Assembly (NCBI GenBank): GCA_018136815.1
Contig: CM030944.1
Coordinates: 2,829,834 to 2,893,833, forward strand
Direction of reading: 5' to 3'
DNA length: 64,000 nt
From: Isochrysis galbana
Taxonomy: Eukaryota; Haptophyta; Isochrysidales; Isochrysidaceae
The notes under the pieces were generated by a model. It searched no databases. It saw nothing but the letters and a program-made list of their open reading frames with translations, and was not told the DNA's origin. Below are positions 10,944 to 21,942 of the stretch, one piece after another (the stretch's first letter is position 1; each line of letters starts with the position of its first letter). The position numbers were made by a program, and so were the translations under genes.

Positions 10944-11257
10944 TTGGGCCCCAGACCCCCCTCGGGCCTCACTATTCATTCATACTACCGAATATGCCTT
11001 CATTCACCACACTCAAGAGAGATCCTATACCTACTGGCATGGAGGTACATCCTTACAGACTTCTACAAAATACACTACGACAACATCAAATTCAACAGCG
11101 ATCACCACGTCATAAAGAAGATGATCGAGCGAGCGAAAGGTTCACCATGCTATAGGCGCAAAGCGGCGCTACACGGCAATAGCACGGACGCCTCCAGGCA
11201 AGCCAAAGCGGACATGGGCCGACAACCAAAAAAACGCATAGATAGATATCAATAAAT
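10944..11257 (+). mobile_element. LINE C-terminal fragment with related 3' region
   Basis: A plus-strand frame contains LAWRYILTDF and IKKMIERAKG. It aligns by eye with IAWKYIIRDF and its continuation in the minus-strand LINE piece at 44.7-45.2 kb. The DNA after the stop, to about 11700, shares blocks such as GGCCCAAAGTAGTG with the region left of that second copy, consistent with a common 3' untranslated region. The fragment is severely 5'-truncated. Conventional genes are absent from 11258 to 12351. Confidence 0.6.
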
Positions 11258-12351
11258 TCCTTACGATCTTTGAATGAAACAACAGATGACAACGAACTTG
11301 TACCGAGCCGCAAACTTATAGTACTACTACATAGTACTACTAGAACGACCAAAATTAGAGCACATAGTCTGACACAAAGACGACACCAGACAAAGCGACC
11401 CAGGATAGCAGCAAGACGCGGGGGACGAAGGACCCCCAACCGAGTAATCCACTTGGGGAGGCCGAAGGCCGGGCCCCCACAACGGGGTGGACGCCACCCG
11501 AGGCCACCGGCAGCCAACACAAGAGGCGCCTGCCCCTCCGCCCCTCCCCTCCCCCCAACGCGAGGCCCAAAGTAGTGTACATGGGCCGACCCCCCAAAAC
11601 CGAAGAAAGAGGAACGAGGGGGGGAGCGGGAAGGGGGAATAGAGGTAGGGCGGGCATAGGCGTTGTCGGCGTGAGCGGAAGGGTGTGAGTCACTAGTAGC
11701 TTAGCGGACACCTTCAAGAATTATTTTTAGGCCACGCAAGGTTGCGCGTGTTGCGTGTTGCGTGGCCGCAGCCCCTAAAGCTACAGCAAAGTTCATCTCA
11801 ATTGTCAATTGCCACACCCAGACATGCGTTCCCTTGACTTCATTCTACGTAGACTAGGGCCCCACGAGAAAGGGAGACAAACAAAGAGCCGAAAGAGATG
11901 AGTGGGATAATGAGCGGCAACGGCGGGGCGTTGCATGGTGCACGGGCAAGGTGCGCTGTTAACAGGTGAGTGTTGCGTAGCAGACTCACTGCGTAAAAGT
12001 TTGCAATCGTTAGGGGCGTCTGCTTGCAACTCTTGCGCAAGACATTGCGTGAGATTTCGTAGTTTCCGCAAAACTCTACTAGGCCTAGCAGGCAGGTGAA
12101 GGAAAAGAGCAGCCGCATCAATGACCGATAGATGCAAGTAATGCATCCGCGCAGGAGTTGATCAGCGTGGCGCTGTGACGTTTGCCTGCAACGAGACATG
12201 CTTCATGCCCGCCCCACATGAGGTGGTATGGGGGGCGCACGGCCCTTCCTTACCACTTGGGACCTACGGCCATGATCTGCAAACATGCCTCCCGACAGCT
12301 CGACTACCAAGCAACCCCACGCGCCGACCCATGAAAGTTCGCAATTAATAA
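11258..12351. other. Intergenic: LINE 3' region then unassigned DNA
   Basis: To about 11700 the sequence looks like LINE 3' region. From 11720 there is a short GC-rich inverted block (GGCCACGCAA, then TTGCGTGGCC). No gene is supported from 11770 to 12351 apart from the likely 3' end of the Tim44-like gene. Confidence 0.45.
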
Positions 12352-13014
12352 TCATACGATGCCGTGAACCTTCCAGTCCGGCTCATCCTCTTCCCGGTCC
12401 CCCTCGCCCTCGGGCCGCACAATGCCCTCGAATACCCAAGTGGACTCTTGTTCTCTCACGGAGCCATCAAACGGTGGCATCGGCGCGTTGGAGTGGCAGT
12501 CGATGATGGAGTATGTTTCTCGGACAGTGTACTTGACGTGAAGCAGGCAGCTACCCTGAGGCACCTCATCAGAAGTTTGAAGTACCTGCGCGCGAGCCAG
12601 CGTCGCAGACAGCACGGTTAGATCCGAGCCGTCGGGAGCGAGGCTCACTCGCTGCCCCACCTCCGCCATCCCGTCCATCGCCTCCTGCATCGCCTCGAGA
12701 CAGCGAGGAGCAACGAGCGGTGCGAGTGCATCCCAATCGCGCGTGTACATCGCGCTGCACACTACCGGATATGCCACGGCCGCCCCGCGCAGGAATTCCT
12801 TCAGATTTAGGCCTGGTAGGAGGCGAAGGGAAAGGAACAGCTCCGAGCGGCGCCACAGAGAGAGCGAGGGCGAGACGAGCGAGGGGTCGTCCATCCACGC
12901 GGTCACGAGCTCATTCGGCGCTAGCCGAGACGGTCCGCCGCCGCCGCCGCTGCCCCACAGGAAGCCGCGAGAGAGTGTGGGCAGCCGGGAGAGCGCGCGG
13001 TGGCGAAACAGCAT
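12352..13014 (-). CDS. Tim44/MRPL45-like domain protein, mitochondrial
   Basis: The protein has 220 residues and no intron. The N-terminus MLFRHRALSRLPTLSRG is Arg-rich without acids, as in a mitochondrial presequence. From about residue 70 it follows the Tim44-like fold: FLRGAAVAYPVV, then RDWDALAPLV, a central strand region LLHVKYTVRETYSI, and a final pair WVFEGIV ... DWKVHGIV. This fold occurs in the import-motor anchor Tim44 and in mitoribosomal bL45/Mba1-type proteins that hold ribosomes at the inner membrane. The short length and absence of the long Tim44 N-terminal part favour the latter or a divergent stand-alone member. The exact subgroup is not resolved. Confidence 0.82.
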   Translation of the reverse strand: MLFRHRALSRLPTLSRGFLWGSGGGGGPSRLAPNELVTAWMDDPSLVSPSLSLWRRSELFLSLRLLPGLNLKEFLRGAAVAYPVVCSAMYTRDWDALAPLVAPRCLEAMQEAMDGMAEVGQRVSLAPDGSDLTVLSATLARAQVLQTSDEVPQGSCLLHVKYTVRETYSIIDCHSNAPMPPFDGSVREQESTWVFEGIVRPEGEGDREEDEPDWKVHGIV

Positions 13015-13548
13015 CGCCCGCCGACCGGCGACCCCCGATCCGACCGCTGTCGATATTCTATCCTTAGAGGTTGCCGCGCTTCAGCCATAAAAAAGAAATA
13101 AGTCCCATTTCCACTTCCCATTTCCCATTTCTCATTTTCAATTCGCCATCGATGGGGTAAAAATAAATTTGATCTTTCGACATCTAGAGCGTCGCTGGAG
13201 GCGGCGATGGCGGAGGTGGCGATGGCGGAGGCCCAGAAGCGGAAGCGATGTTGCGGAAGGCCGCGCTGAAAGCTGAAAAAGAAATGAAATGTGAAATGAA
13301 CCCTCCACCTCCACGCTCCACGCCCCCTCCTTTTTGGTTTTTTTTTGGAGGGGGGAGGGAGGTCAGGGGGAGAAATTAAAAATGTCTATAGGGGCTATGG
13401 GTCCCATGGGAGGGGGATCGGGAGAAAAAACCGAACCTGGGGTTTCAGTATCAGTATCAGTATAACTGCTAACTTTATCTTTATAGTTGGTTGCCATGGA
13501 GCAATGGAGCGCGCAGCGTCAGAGCGTCAGCGTGCCGCCGAGCCTAGC
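13015..13548. other. Intergenic region, no gene seen
   Basis: This is the divergent upstream side of the Tim44-like gene. It holds simple runs (CCCATTTC-type repeats near 13100, a T-run near 13330) and a 15-bp GTATCA repeat near 13447. Confidence 0.4.
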
Positions 13549-13665
13549 TAGGGCCAGGCCAGGATATGTCATATATGTTTGGCATATTTCGGCGGATATT
13601 TTGGCATACATATATGCAACATATTTCGGTTCATAAATAAAAGACCAAACACCACTCTACATATA
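13549..13665 (+). repeat. hAT-type element end with GCATAT words
   Basis: It begins TAGGGCCAGGCC and then repeats GCATAT/ATATG words in both orientations, with the shared frame GGCATATTTCGGCGGAT. The layout matches the ends of the element at 18.9-20.6 kb but uses a different word. No matching opposite end or target duplication was found nearby, so it is a lone end or a degraded copy. Confidence 0.6.
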
Positions 13666-13754
13666 TATATGTTACCCCCCAGGAGCCAACGCCCCCCAGG
13701 AGCTACCGGGGGCCCCCGAGAGCTATCGGGGGGAAATTTTCTCCCGATGTGGTT

Positions 13755-13939
13755 GTGCGCCTCCCACGTCAGCAGAATCCTTCTGCCCACGCCAGGAGAG
13801 TCCTTCTAGTGGGGAGGTTTGCGCTTTGGGAGTGGTATGCTAGAGTCCTCTCAAGTGTGCACTTCGTAATGCACACTATCGTGTGCGCCTCCCACGTCAG
13901 CAGAATCCTTCTGCCCACGCCAGGCGAGTCCTTCTAGTG
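13755..13939. repeat. 57-bp direct repeat spaced 128 bp apart
   Basis: Copies at 13755-13811 and 13883-13939 differ at about one base. Each contains the short palindrome GCAGAATCCTTCTGC. This is a local tandem duplication of unknown role. Confidence 0.85.
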
Positions 13940-14805
13940 AGTGTAAATACCCGTTGCTTGTTTCATTGGCGGGGAGCCGCGGTCCGACATGCGCGCTCCG
14001 AGCTCCGAGGAGAAGGGCGGGGGGGGGAGGTATGTCGTAGGGGGTTCTATATATAGATTACACATTATTATCACAGGACGCCGTCCTTTACTTTCTACTC
14101 ACGGCCAAGTCTTACTAATAATCCGCAAGATTCCCTCCATCAAGTCGAACCTTCCGGACTTTGACCTCGATGATCGTCTCCACTCCCTTGCACACGATGT
14201 GCTACGTCTGAGTCAATCTCGAACGTCTGGAACATTCTCAATCTATGTCTACATTCATCATGGACTTGATCTCAGTTCACCTCATGCTTCCGGACTCCTC
14301 TGATGCTCAATCTCAATGTATTCTCAGATACCCCAAGGCACCCCTAGGACACCCCCTTGGTGAACTACACCCTCAGCCAATCAAGGTGCCCTAGTGCCTT
14401 TCTGACCCATTCGCCAAAGTTACTATCCTTCCTCTCTTCACTTCGATTCTGTTCTTTCTCATCTCTACCTGTCACACACTATTACCTGTTCTCTTACGAT
14501 AGCTTAATGTGTGTGATACAGGCTGAAGTGTTTTGTTGGAATCTCATGTGGCACAGTGGAGATTTGCTTGGTTTTTGTCCCAAGGTGGCCCTCAGTGCTC
14601 GGTTCTATCCCCATCGCTCACCTGTCTGTCGCGATCCCTCACAATGCTGGTAATCCTTTTTGCAATCCCTCTGGTCCACTACTGGGTACCAGTACAACAA
14701 TTATAAATATGGGTAGGATTAACACCATGATTAACACCTTCTTTGAGGGGCTAGATTAACACCTCCCTTGAGACGCTGTTCAACAGCAAAATCGTCGTAT
14801 TAACG
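13940..14805. other. AT-richer unassigned stretch
   Basis: It is less GC-rich than its surroundings, with many CTC/ATC runs, resembling the stretch at 46.2-46.5 kb in composition. No domain-bearing frame was seen. It may be old transposon sequence. Confidence 0.35.
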
Positions 14806-14979
14806 TTAAATTACAGGCCCTGTGTGTGCTTGTGTGAGCTTGTCCCCATCTTTTCCTGCGCCGTCCTTGAAGATCTTGAAGGCCTTCGCCCCAGCGTCAA
14901 TGATTTGCTTCAAGAGTGCGATGCGTCGAGGCTCCGTCCAATCCATGCGTGTCTTCTTGTTCACGTCATCTGACTCAGC
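14806..14979 (-). pseudogene. Possible Myb/SANT-like DNA-binding exon, probably transposon-derived
   Basis: After a CAG acceptor, a 57-codon stretch reads MDWTEPRRIALLKQI, then GAKAFKIFKDG, and stops. The spacing of the tryptophan and the helix pattern resemble the Myb/SANT-like modules of many algal transposases. No upstream exon or partner domain was found nearby, so this is more likely a remnant than a host gene. Confidence 0.35.
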
Positions 14980-15563
14980 CTGCCAATGGCCAATGGAGCG
15001 CGAGGTGGGTGCGGATGCGGAGGAGTGAGAGGGTATGCCTTGCTCATGCTTGTGCGGCACTGCATGCACGCATGCACGCGGCGCGACCGCCCGGGGCTGG
15101 GGCCTCTGACGGGCTCTACCGGCTTGCAAGCGCACCGCCGTCGCCATCGCGCGCTCTCCTCCCCAGCGGAAAAAAAACCGGTGGGCAAACTCGCCACATC
15201 CTCACTGCGCTCCCACTGTACGCAGAAAAACAAACACGTTCCACCGAGCTTTCTCCTCGGCGTTTGACGTCAAACGCAAAGAGAAACCTAAGTGAAACTC
15301 CCAGAAAAACCCTCGATTAGGTTTACTCATACTCTTCTCTAGAGCGCAAGAGGATAGCAAGGACTGAGGCCCACCAACGGCCGCGCCGGTCGGCGGCGGC
15401 AGCGATAGCCTCGGCCGCCCTCTCTCTCCCTCCCGCTGCTCTGCACCAACTCAGGTTGCACCTCTTGGTAGACTGGCAGGCGAAGAGGCGATTACGGAGT
15501 GAGCGCGGCGAGCGCGGCAGGTGGGTGCGGCGCCGTAGACTCCAGCGGAGAGCGTGGCGCGTG

Positions 15564-17912
15564 ATGCCGTCGGCACACCTGCACAACGTGAAGGATCTGC
15601 AGCTCGGCCGCCGGCCTGGCTCGGAGGAGGGCGAGCTCTCGAGCCGCTCTGGAAGCTGTGCTTCCTTCTCTCATGCGGCCGAGAGAGGCGCCAGTGCGGA
15701 TGCCGTCGACTTGACCAGTCGGATGAATAAGTTGATGGCGCTCGGAGAGGCGGACAAGGCTCTCATCGAGACATTGCAGACAAGGCTCGATGAGCAGCGC
15801 AAGCAGCTGGAGGAACGGCAGGCCGCACTCAACTCCGTTCAGCGCAACTATGAGAAGCTCAGTGAGGTTCGCTTTCGTCACACCCATCGCTCACATGGCA
15901 AGTGGATTCGTGAGGCATGACTGGAGCCACATTCCATGGTTCGCACCAAATCCTTCTGTGCTCGCCGCCTTGGAGCCTTGAGTGACCATCTCACCCTTAC
16001 GCAGGTTTCGGCAGTTGAGCGCAAAGAACTCGAGGGGCTGCGAGATGGGAACAAGCGCAGCGCAGAAGAGATTGGTCGCGCTCATGCCAAGCTTGACACT
16101 CTGCAACAACGGCTTGACCGGGCTGAGGAGAAGGCTGCCTCGGAAAGCGCACATGCAGAGGAGGCGAAAAAAAAATTGGCTGAGCTCCTGGCAGCTTCAA
16201 GTTCAGCAGCCGCACGTTCGGCTGAGCAGAAGAAGGCGGAGGCGGCAGCAGCAAAGGCGGCACTGGCCACTCGCAACAGCTTGGAGAAGCGGCTAGCCGA
16301 AGCAGAGGCAGCGGCGCTCGCAGCGAAGACCGCTGCAGCCCATGCAGGCACGCTAGCCTCAAAGGAGTTGACTGCTTTACGAGAGCAGATGTTAGGTCTG
16401 GAAAAGTTGGTCGCTGTGGAGCGCGAACGTGCCGATCAAGCTGAGGTCGCGGCGAGAGAAGCAGTTGCCATGGAGCGCGAACGCTCTGCTCAAGCCCAGC
16501 GCGCAGCAAAAGAGGCCGCCGCATCGCTCGATGCCCAGAGGCGGGCAGCAGATGCCAGTGGGAGAGCGAGAAACGACGACCTTGCAAAGTACGGGGCAAA
16601 GATCGAGGAGCTCGAAGGCGCTGTGAGAGCAAGCCAGGTGAGTCTCCCTGATGCACTATGATTGCAATGCGCACCTCTCCTCAAAGCAGTACTCACCGCC
16701 CCCGCCCCCTTGCGCACCCTTGTAACATCTCCCATGCAGGCCGCTGCCGCACATGCTGGGACACTCGCCGCGCGAGAGCTGAGCAGGCTCCGGGAAGAGG
16801 GTAAAAAGGCGCGGGCTGAGGCAGACGCTGCAATGGAGGCATTGCGCGCTGCTGAGTCTTCCGCATCGGCGCTCGCCGCTGCCTCTCGCGAAGCTGCAGA
16901 AGCGGCAGCGGCTGAGAGTGCAGCCGAGATGGAGCGGCTCAGGGCAGAGCTCACTACGGAGAAGTTGGCGATTGCAGATCGCGACGCTGCAGTTAGGCGT
17001 GAACAGGAGGCTGCAGCTCGTGCGATGGCTATGTTTGACCGCGAGACTGACATTTTGAGGAGCGAAATGTCGGTCTTGGAGGCCGAGTACGGAGATGCTC
17101 GGAAGGCTGTGACGCGCGCTCGGGCTTCCGTTGAATCCATGGAGGCGGACGCTAAGTCTAGTGCCGAGAAATTGGTGCGGCTGCGCGAGAGCGCGAATCG
17201 GGCTGAAGCCGAGTCGGAGAAGATGAAAAAGGAGCTAGAAGCGGCCGTCCGGCGGGCAATCTCTGCTGAGGCTGAGGCACGGCGAGAACACGAGCGCGCA
17301 GAGGCCTCAAATGCGACAGTGAGGGGTCTGAACGAGAAGCAAGCGCTCGAGCTATCGTCTTTGCGTGCACAGCTTTCACAGGAGAGGACAAAGGGCGAGG
17401 CCGAGCGGGCGGCAAAGAGTCACGAGCTCGAGGCCAGGCTTAAATCAGTGGTAGCGCGAGAAGCTCAGATGGCAAGTGCAATGGGGAAGGTGAGAGCCGT
17501 CACTTGAGAGCCCTCTCTATGGTCCAAGAGCCCGCCCATGTCCTTGTGATGTGCACCATGTAGCCCACAATTCCTCTACTGGTAGGTCTTGAAAGCAGAA
17601 GAGGCGATGGAAGCTTGCCTCACCTGCATGGCATGCATGGGCTTGCTCCGGGAACCCACTAGCTGTGTGCCTTGTGGGCACACATGGTGTGCCGCCTGCC
17701 TCAAGGAAGCTAACGGCGCCTGTCCAGAATGCCACTCCGACGAGGATGGCATTGCGCCTCGCTTGACTATATACTCCTCAGTGACGGTCGCATCTCTTAC
17801 CTCGCTTGTCTCCAAGTTTGAGTTCCAGAAACAAACCCTTGGCACTTTAGCTGAGGCTGCTGCGGCCACGCATGCCGGAGGGGGCGGCAGTGGACACAAT
17901 TTCGGAGCATGA
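15564..17912 (+). CDS. Coiled-coil protein with C-terminal RING finger (probable E3 ubiquitin ligase)
   Basis: Four phase-0 exons: 15564-15866, 16005-16637, 16740-17489 and 17586-17912, giving about 670 residues. An in-frame ATG at 15456 would add 36 Arg-rich residues; I prefer 15564. Exons 1-3 encode nearly continuous Ala/Glu/Arg-rich coiled coil. Exon 4 carries a C3HC4 RING: CMAC, then CVPCGHTWC, CAAC and CPEC with normal spacing. A long coiled coil followed by a RING is the layout of dimeric E3 ligases such as the BRE1 group. The RING sequence itself is not BRE1-like, so the substrate is unknown. Introns 2 and 3 have GTGAG donors. Confidence 0.85.
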
Positions 17913-17942
17913 GCTACCTCGTCAGCGGGAGCGCGGCGCATA

Positions 17943-17965
17943 GCTTAGGGTTAGGGTTAGGTTGT
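17943..17965 (+). repeat. Short interstitial telomere-like repeat
   Basis: About three tandem TTAGGG-type units (TTAGGGTTAGGGTTAGG) lie 30 bp after the RING-gene stop. It is too short to be more than an internal relic or chance. Confidence 0.5.
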
Positions 17966-18885
17966 GCTGTTCCGTCGAAAGAGGGACAGGCTGACTTGAG
18001 CTATGCGATCATTCGAATTCCAATGACCCCCTGCCATGCCCTATATGGCATGTCATGGTCAGCATGCGGCACAGCTGACTCACTCCCTTCCGCCGCATTT
18101 CCACCCCCCTTGCGAGGGTTGCTCGCTTTTTGGGCTTGACTAAGAAAAATACATAGGAGGGCCTCCATTCCCACTTAGACGATGACACCGCACCTCGCGA
18201 CCTCGCGCGATCTTGTGGGGAGCCCTAGAGGCCGCAGTGTGGTGCCTCGAACCGTTGTCGCAACCGGAGAGCGATCTCAGAGGCACCTCGCGGAAATCGA
18301 AATCGAAGGAAAAAAGAAAACATTCGAGAAGGTGGGAGCGGCCCGCTTCCTCTTGCCACTCTCCAGTAAAGTATCCGGTAACCCCCATGCTGAATTTTTG
18401 CTCGCGCTCCCCGCGGAGAGGGTGATGGGGGGGCGATTCGAACGATGGCTCGGACCCCGGCTGCCCAAGCCTTCGGGGAGTTGGGAGAGAGAGGGGCCGG
18501 GGAATGGAGAGGCATTCGCTCCTCGAGAACGGACATGGACAGACAGATGGTGGTGCCCCCGGCACTTGTTGTGCTGGTGAAGCATGCCAAGTGCCGGGAA
18601 GGCGAGGTCTCCTCTGCAGGAGAGTCGTTCTTTCTCGTCTGCTTCGTCTCGACGCATCCCGACTATCCTGTGGATGATCGCATGCGCTTCCTTTTACATG
18701 GAGTGTGATGCATCAACAACAGCGCTCACACGCAGCGATGATCGATCGGTGGCGTCTCGATCCGCACCAGCGAGTCCCGCACAAGGACCAGCCTCGGGTC
18801 TTCTAAATAGACAAGGACTGGGCGAATTCGCTGGCGCGGCTTGAGGTCGCCCCCTTCGACGCTCCCGAGTTCGAGGTGCTCCGTG
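17966..18885. other. Possible host exon material, unresolved
   Basis: Several moderate plus-strand frames occur (18182-18580, 18445-18708). A segment from about 18800 (KDWANSLARLEVAPFDAPEF) looks protein-like up to the hAT-type insertion at 18894. Beyond the insertion the sequence continues to a GAGCAG|GTGAGT donor at 20622. I could not assemble a gene, and an in-frame stop at about 18807 argues against a single intact exon. Confidence 0.25.
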
Positions 18886-19479
18886 CTCCGCGATAGGGCC
18901 AGGCGGAAATATTCCGAAAAACTTGCCCAAATATTCCGCGAAGATATCCCATTAATATCCTGGGAGGCCACCCAAATATCCCCAAAATATGCCGACCTGG
19001 TGAGTTTTTTTTTGGCTCGAGCACTCGAGCACGCGTGAGATAGGCCGAAGCTGCGCACATGTGGCCCAAGCAAGCTAGTGGAGCACTGGGGAGGGCAGGG
19101 CTGGCCAAGGCGGAGCCATACCTCTAGCAGGCATCGCTCGCGCGGGGGGGGGGGAGGGGGGGGGCACGGGGCACGCGCTCTCTGAAGTAAGGGTTTCTTG
19201 TTGTACAGTGTCGAACACGCGATGACTATAGGCTCATAGGCAGAGGGCCGTTCGATCGAGCCGGCAGCTGACGCGGTCGTAGAAGGGTCGTTGATTGTTG
19301 TTGGTGGGAAGATGTCTGACAGATCATAGTAAGAGTCGGGTCTGAGGGTGTCTGCCATCGAGCGCTACGAGCGATGAGGTAGACTGAAGGTCGGAGGATC
19401 GTGACGCGTGGCGTCGGAAAGTAGAGACGAGGCTAGCTAGCGAGCTAGTGAGAGAGAGGGAAGAGGGAGAGAGAGAATG

Positions 19480-20130
19480 AGAGCTTCTTAGGTCCGAGGT
19501 AGACACGGGAGACTACAACGCATGGACTCAAAAAGTTGAGACCACAGAGACACACAAACTAAAACTAACCTAAACGGGGCGAAAACTAACCACACCTGGA
19601 CGGACGGGGTGATGGCCCGCTTCAGATCCTCAATGGCCTCATGGCAGGCCGAGGTTTGCGGCGGTAGTAGGTAGTACGAGCACAACCCTAAGAAGAAGGA
19701 CCGGACGACCGGACCGCTTCTAACGAGTTAATCCGCCTGGGGTCAATATTGGCGACAGCTTCTATCTTCTTGGGGTCCATGTGCAATCCGTCCCGGGACA
19801 CCACATGTCCGAGATATTCAGCCGAGGTGGCGAAGAAAAGGCGCTTAGACATCTTGCATGTCAAACCGGCCCAAATGAGGGGCTCGAGGACGAGATCGAG
19901 CCGGTGGAGCATCTGCTCGAAGGAGTCCGTCTCTCTCTCCTCGGGAGTGTTTCCGAGCCCCGTGGCCCATATACCCACATCATCGAGATAAGGCATGCAA
20001 ATCTCCCAAGCGAGCGAGCCGAGGGCGGCGTCCATGACGCGGCACATGTAAGAAGGGCCGGATTGAACGCCGAAGGGGAGCACGCTGAACTCGTACTTTC
20101 CACGGTGGGTGACGAACGCGGTGATTCCGC
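19480..20130 (-). mobile_element. Ty3/gypsy retroelement fragment (reverse transcriptase part), broken
   Basis: This minus-strand segment matches the late reverse-transcriptase region of Ty3/gypsy elements and closely resembles the fragment at 62340-62720. No LTRs are attached. It is an old partial copy that now lies inside the 18894-20601 element. Confidence 0.8.
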
Positions 20131-20139
20131 GGTCGCTCC

Positions 20140-20412
20140 CATCACACGCTCGGGATCGTCGCCTTCGCCCTCGCCCTGCTGCAGCCGCTCAACGCGCTCG
20201 TGCGCGGCACGCCCGCCGCCCGCACCACACGCCGCGCCATGTGGCGGGTCGCGCACAAGGGGACGGGCTACGCCGTGCTCGGCGTGGGCGTCTACCAGGC
20301 CCTCTCGGGGCGCGCCCTCATGCCGAGCCAAGGCGACGCCGTTCTCGTCGCGTACGTGGTGCTCCTTCCTGGGCCTCTCCTTCGGGGTGCTCGCGGGGGG
20401 GCTCATGGTAGG
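20140..20412 (+). pseudogene. Captured cytochrome b561-like exon
   Basis: The frame reads HTLGIVAFALALLQPLNA, then RTTRRAMWRVAHKGTGYAVL and VYQALSG. This matches the pattern of b561/DOMON-type ferric reductases, with histidines that could bind haem before one helix and at the start of the next. The likely final helix (FLGLSFGVLAGGLM) lies in another frame near 20370, so at least one frameshift is present. It has no start codon and sits inside a transposon. I regard it as a transduplicated scrap of a host gene. Confidence 0.55.
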
Positions 20413-20609
20413 GTGAGAGTGAGGGAAAGGAGACCAAATGAAGGCAAGCCGCCTGGGAGTTTTGTTTTTACACTCCCTCCATGAGCAGCCCAAATATCCT
20501 ATTTATATCCTGAAATATCCCGAAATATCCCGAAATATCCCGCGAGCCGATATCCGCCCAAATATCCCGGGAAATATTCGGAATATTTCCGCCTGGCCCT
20601 ACTCCGCGA

Positions 20610-21366
20610 CCCCACGGAGCAGGTGAGTGATGGCCCGAACGAAGCCCCAAGTGTTGGCGTGTTGGCTGATGTTCTGACTCAAGGTGCAAAGCAGCGCTAC
20701 CTCAGACCTATAGCCCTGCCCGAGCCATCGTGGCCAATAATCATAATCATAAGCGAGCTCCAGGCCAACCAGAGCGTCTCGGAGAAGATGTTCCGACTAG
20801 AATTAGAACCTCCACCAGCAGCTAGCAAACATTTTCAATCGTAACCGCATCCCTGCTCATCGCAACAGTTGTGTACGATGCGGGGCGGCTGCTTCGCGAT
20901 GGAGAGGCGCGAGGCAAGGTGTTGCGGGCAGGTGCTGACCCAGATCGAGGGTACACGCACGCATTTGCCTATACGCGCATACACCTTGTCTAGCGGCAAG
21001 ATGGAAACGCGTTGTAACGCGCTACGCATACGCTTGCAAGTTGCAAGGACGGCCAGCTTGCCTCAAGTGGGCAGGTGGCTGGCGGTGTTCGCAGCTCAAT
21101 ATACAGCTGCGAACGCGGCGGAGAAGGACATTAGATCTTAAACTTTGTGAATGTAGCTTCTATATAAAAATAGAGTGTGCGGTGTACTGGCAGCTTCTAG
21201 CTACTAGCTATTGGATGAAAATTCGATAGGAGGCCTGGCGGCCTGAACTATCGTGTGGCGAGGAAGCAGGTACGGATACATGCTGGCAGAAATTCATCGA
21301 ATACCGCTCAATCGTTGTATTGATGCCCCCCCTCCCCCCTCTCTCCCCTTGGTGAGGAACGAGACG
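20610..21366. other. Intergenic region, no gene seen
   Basis: It begins with a good donor context (CAG|GTGAGTG at 20622), suggesting the tail of an unidentified host exon. The rest has no domain-bearing frame and includes the probable 3' region of the ATP23 gene. Confidence 0.35.
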
Positions 21367-21942
21367 CTAGTCTGGTACACGTTCGAAGGGAGCAAGGTCT
21401 GCAAAACAAACACTCCAAGCCTTGTCGACTGCGGCTTCCGCAGCCCGACTGTTTGGGCAGAGCGGGTTCATCACGACAGATAGCTGCGCTCGCCTGCGAA
21501 TACATCTCTGCCCCGCCATGCTGATGTGAAGCGGCGAGATATTCGAGCGGTTTAGCTCTCGTCGGAAGCTGCAGTCTCCAGAAAGGTTCGCTGCGCGAAT
21601 CTCAGTGCACGCGTGGTGCACAAGGTTGGTCCAGTCGATGTGTGCGCGCGCGTCGTCATACGCATGGATGAGCTCGTGGACCAGCGTGTTCGCTACCTCG
21701 CTCGGCATCTCGGCTGCCCATTTTTGGCACATGACTATTGAGCTGCTGTCCGTCATGTAGCCACCTGCAGCAGGAGTTTTGCCCTTATCTGGCTCTGGAC
21801 AGGGCGCGCAGCTGACTGGAATATCGCGGCCGAGGCGGCGCAGTGCTTCACGCAATTGCGCCACCTTGGGGCACCGCTCGAGCGTCCGCTCCACCGCGTC
21901 GGCGCAGGCCTGGTACTCGGCTCTCTCGGCCTCCGCCGCCAT
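21367..21942 (-). CDS. ATP23: ATP23-type mitochondrial metalloprotease
   Basis: The protein has 191 residues in a single exon. The zinc-protease motif is HELIHAYDD (HELIH at residues 89-93), preceded by the paired-cysteine segment CAPC and GGYMTDSSSIVMC. It is followed by the family block HHACTEIRAANLSGDCSF, then CIRRRAQLSVVMNPLC and a C-terminal CFADLAPFERVP. These are the diagnostic conserved blocks of ATP23/Kub3. In yeast this intermembrane-space enzyme matures Atp6 and chaperones assembly of the ATP-synthase membrane part. No presequence is evident, which fits the family. The start is the first ATG. Confidence 0.95.
   Translation of the reverse strand: MAAEAERAEYQACADAVERTLERCPKVAQLREALRRLGRDIPVSCAPCPEPDKGKTPAAGGYMTDSSSIVMCQKWAAEMPSEVANTLVHELIHAYDDARAHIDWTNLVHHACTEIRAANLSGDCSFRRELNRSNISPLHISMAGQRCIRRRAQLSVVMNPLCPNSRAAEAAVDKAWSVCFADLAPFERVPD

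Larger units (their letters stand above)
18894..20601 (+). mobile_element. Non-autonomous hAT-type element carrying gene fragments
   Basis: The ends are inverted repeats starting TAGGGCCAGGCGG (18894 onward) and its reverse complement (ending 20601), identical for about 24 bp after the first few bases. A perfect 8-bp target duplication CTCCGCGA flanks it (18886-18893 and 20602-20609). Both ends carry about 110 bp of AAATATCC/GGATATTT words in both orientations. No transposase is present. The cargo is a cytochrome b561-like segment (+, about 20140-20412) and a Ty3/gypsy fragment (-, about 19480-20130). It therefore resembles a Pack-type hAT derivative moved by a transposase from elsewhere. Confidence 0.85.

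Noticed and set aside
17943-17965. Telomere or chromosome end
   Set aside because: Only about three TTAGGG-type units, with genes on both sides.
18726-19358. A 210-codon minus-strand frame as a host gene
   Set aside because: It spans the inverted end and cargo of the 18894-20601 element, so it is composite.
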